In this document: positions 32,309 through 32,487 of the stretch, one piece after another
Layout of the letters: each line of letters begins with the position of its first letter
Numbering within the stretch: the stretch's first letter is position 1
Source of the DNA: JBFELO01 sp041552055
GTDB lineage: Bacteria > Acidobacteriota > Thermoanaerobaculia > Thermoanaerobaculales > Sulfomarinibacteraceae
NCBI GenBank assembly: GCA_041552055.1
Contig: JBFELO010000044.1
Location: forward strand, 1 to 32,487
Reading direction: 5' to 3'
Length of the DNA stretch: 32,487 nucleotides
Notes under the pieces: model-generated
The model's database searches: none
What the model was told of the DNA's origin: nothing
The model's input: the letters and a program-made list of their open reading frames with translations, nothing else
Made by a program: the position numbers and the translations under genes

Positions 32309-32487
32309 CAAAGTGGTTTGACCTCCGAGGTTTCAGACTCTGATCTCTTACTTCGAATGTCGGCAATCACACCTATCCTCCGGTCGGGATGGTTGATCCG
32401 CTGTCGGCGCCTGGCAAGCACTGTTTCGTCCAGCTCTCCAACTCTCTGATCGTTCCGCCGTGCGCGACGGACCGAGGATGCCGTGAC
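32309..32487 (-). other. upstream region of the polysaccharide operon (to window edge)
   Basis: 179 nt with no open frame of coding character. It is somewhat less GC-rich than the genes and could hold the operon promoter or the 3' flank of the next gene upstream. No consensus promoter is evident on the minus strand. Confidence 0.3.

Overview
The window is about 32.5 kb of GC-rich bacterial DNA (roughly 64% by eye) with dense genes and strong G/C preference at third codon positions. It has no phage or insertion-sequence genes, no rRNA and no CRISPR. The gene set is that of a Gram-negative-type, surface-decorated bacterium: Rhs/YD-repeat and choice-of-anchor-Q style proteins, a GspG/PilA-type pilin, a bactofilin, an Amidase_3 cell-wall hydrolase and a Wzz/BY-kinase polysaccharide locus. 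The combination, plus CG-periodic hexamer arrays between genes, fits Acidobacteriota (Thermoanaerobaculia-like), but the phylum is an inference and not proven here.

Layout. (1) 3-7972 (+): the 3' end of an Rhs-repeat gene, coupled by TGATG to a 2237-residue secreted protein with a YD-repeat stub, a PKD domain and three ~1.9-kb modules of thrombospondin type 3 repeats, beta-helix and carboxypeptidase-regulatory-like domains. (2) 8168-13215 (+): DedA membrane protein, Ycf46-like AAA ATPase, sensorless histidine kinase, RluA-type pseudouridine synthase, NfeD-like membrane protein, Maf pyrophosphatase. (3) 13231-13339: CG-hexamer inverted-repeat array in a convergent gap. (4) 13378-16087 (-): two tandem paralogues of unknown function and a large N-acetylmuramoyl-L-alanine amidase. 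(5) 16293-19650 (+): GAF/PAS histidine kinase and an M20 metallopeptidase. (6) 19731-22207: pilin (-) with a strong sigma-54 promoter, tRNA-Gly(CCC) (+), bactofilin (+), AI-2E-type transporter (-). (7) 22289-24482: small unknown protein, SGNH-hydrolase-like membrane protein, second hexamer array, ribbon-helix-helix-like protein (-). (8) 24845-32308 (-): polysaccharide operon read right to left: nucleotide-sugar epimerase, Wzz-BY-kinase, four-helix-bundle protein, nucleotide-sugar dehydrogenase, flippase, then a broken gene.

How the genes work together. Region 8 is a coherent capsule/exopolysaccharide module: sugar-nucleotide supply (epimerase, dehydrogenase), lipid-linked unit export (flippase) and chain-length control (Wzz-BY-kinase). 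It probably continues past the right edge. The Rhs and beta-helix proteins, amidase, bactofilin, pilin and SGNH protein all concern the cell envelope or surface. Two histidine kinases have no response regulator beside them.

Cross-cutting signals: several forward genes carry a TANNNT -10 box only 6-9 nt before the start codon, suggesting leaderless mRNAs. Two arrays of NNCGNN hexamers sit in gaps between convergent genes. The flippase gene changes base composition along its length, and a frameshifted, stop-containing relic follows it.
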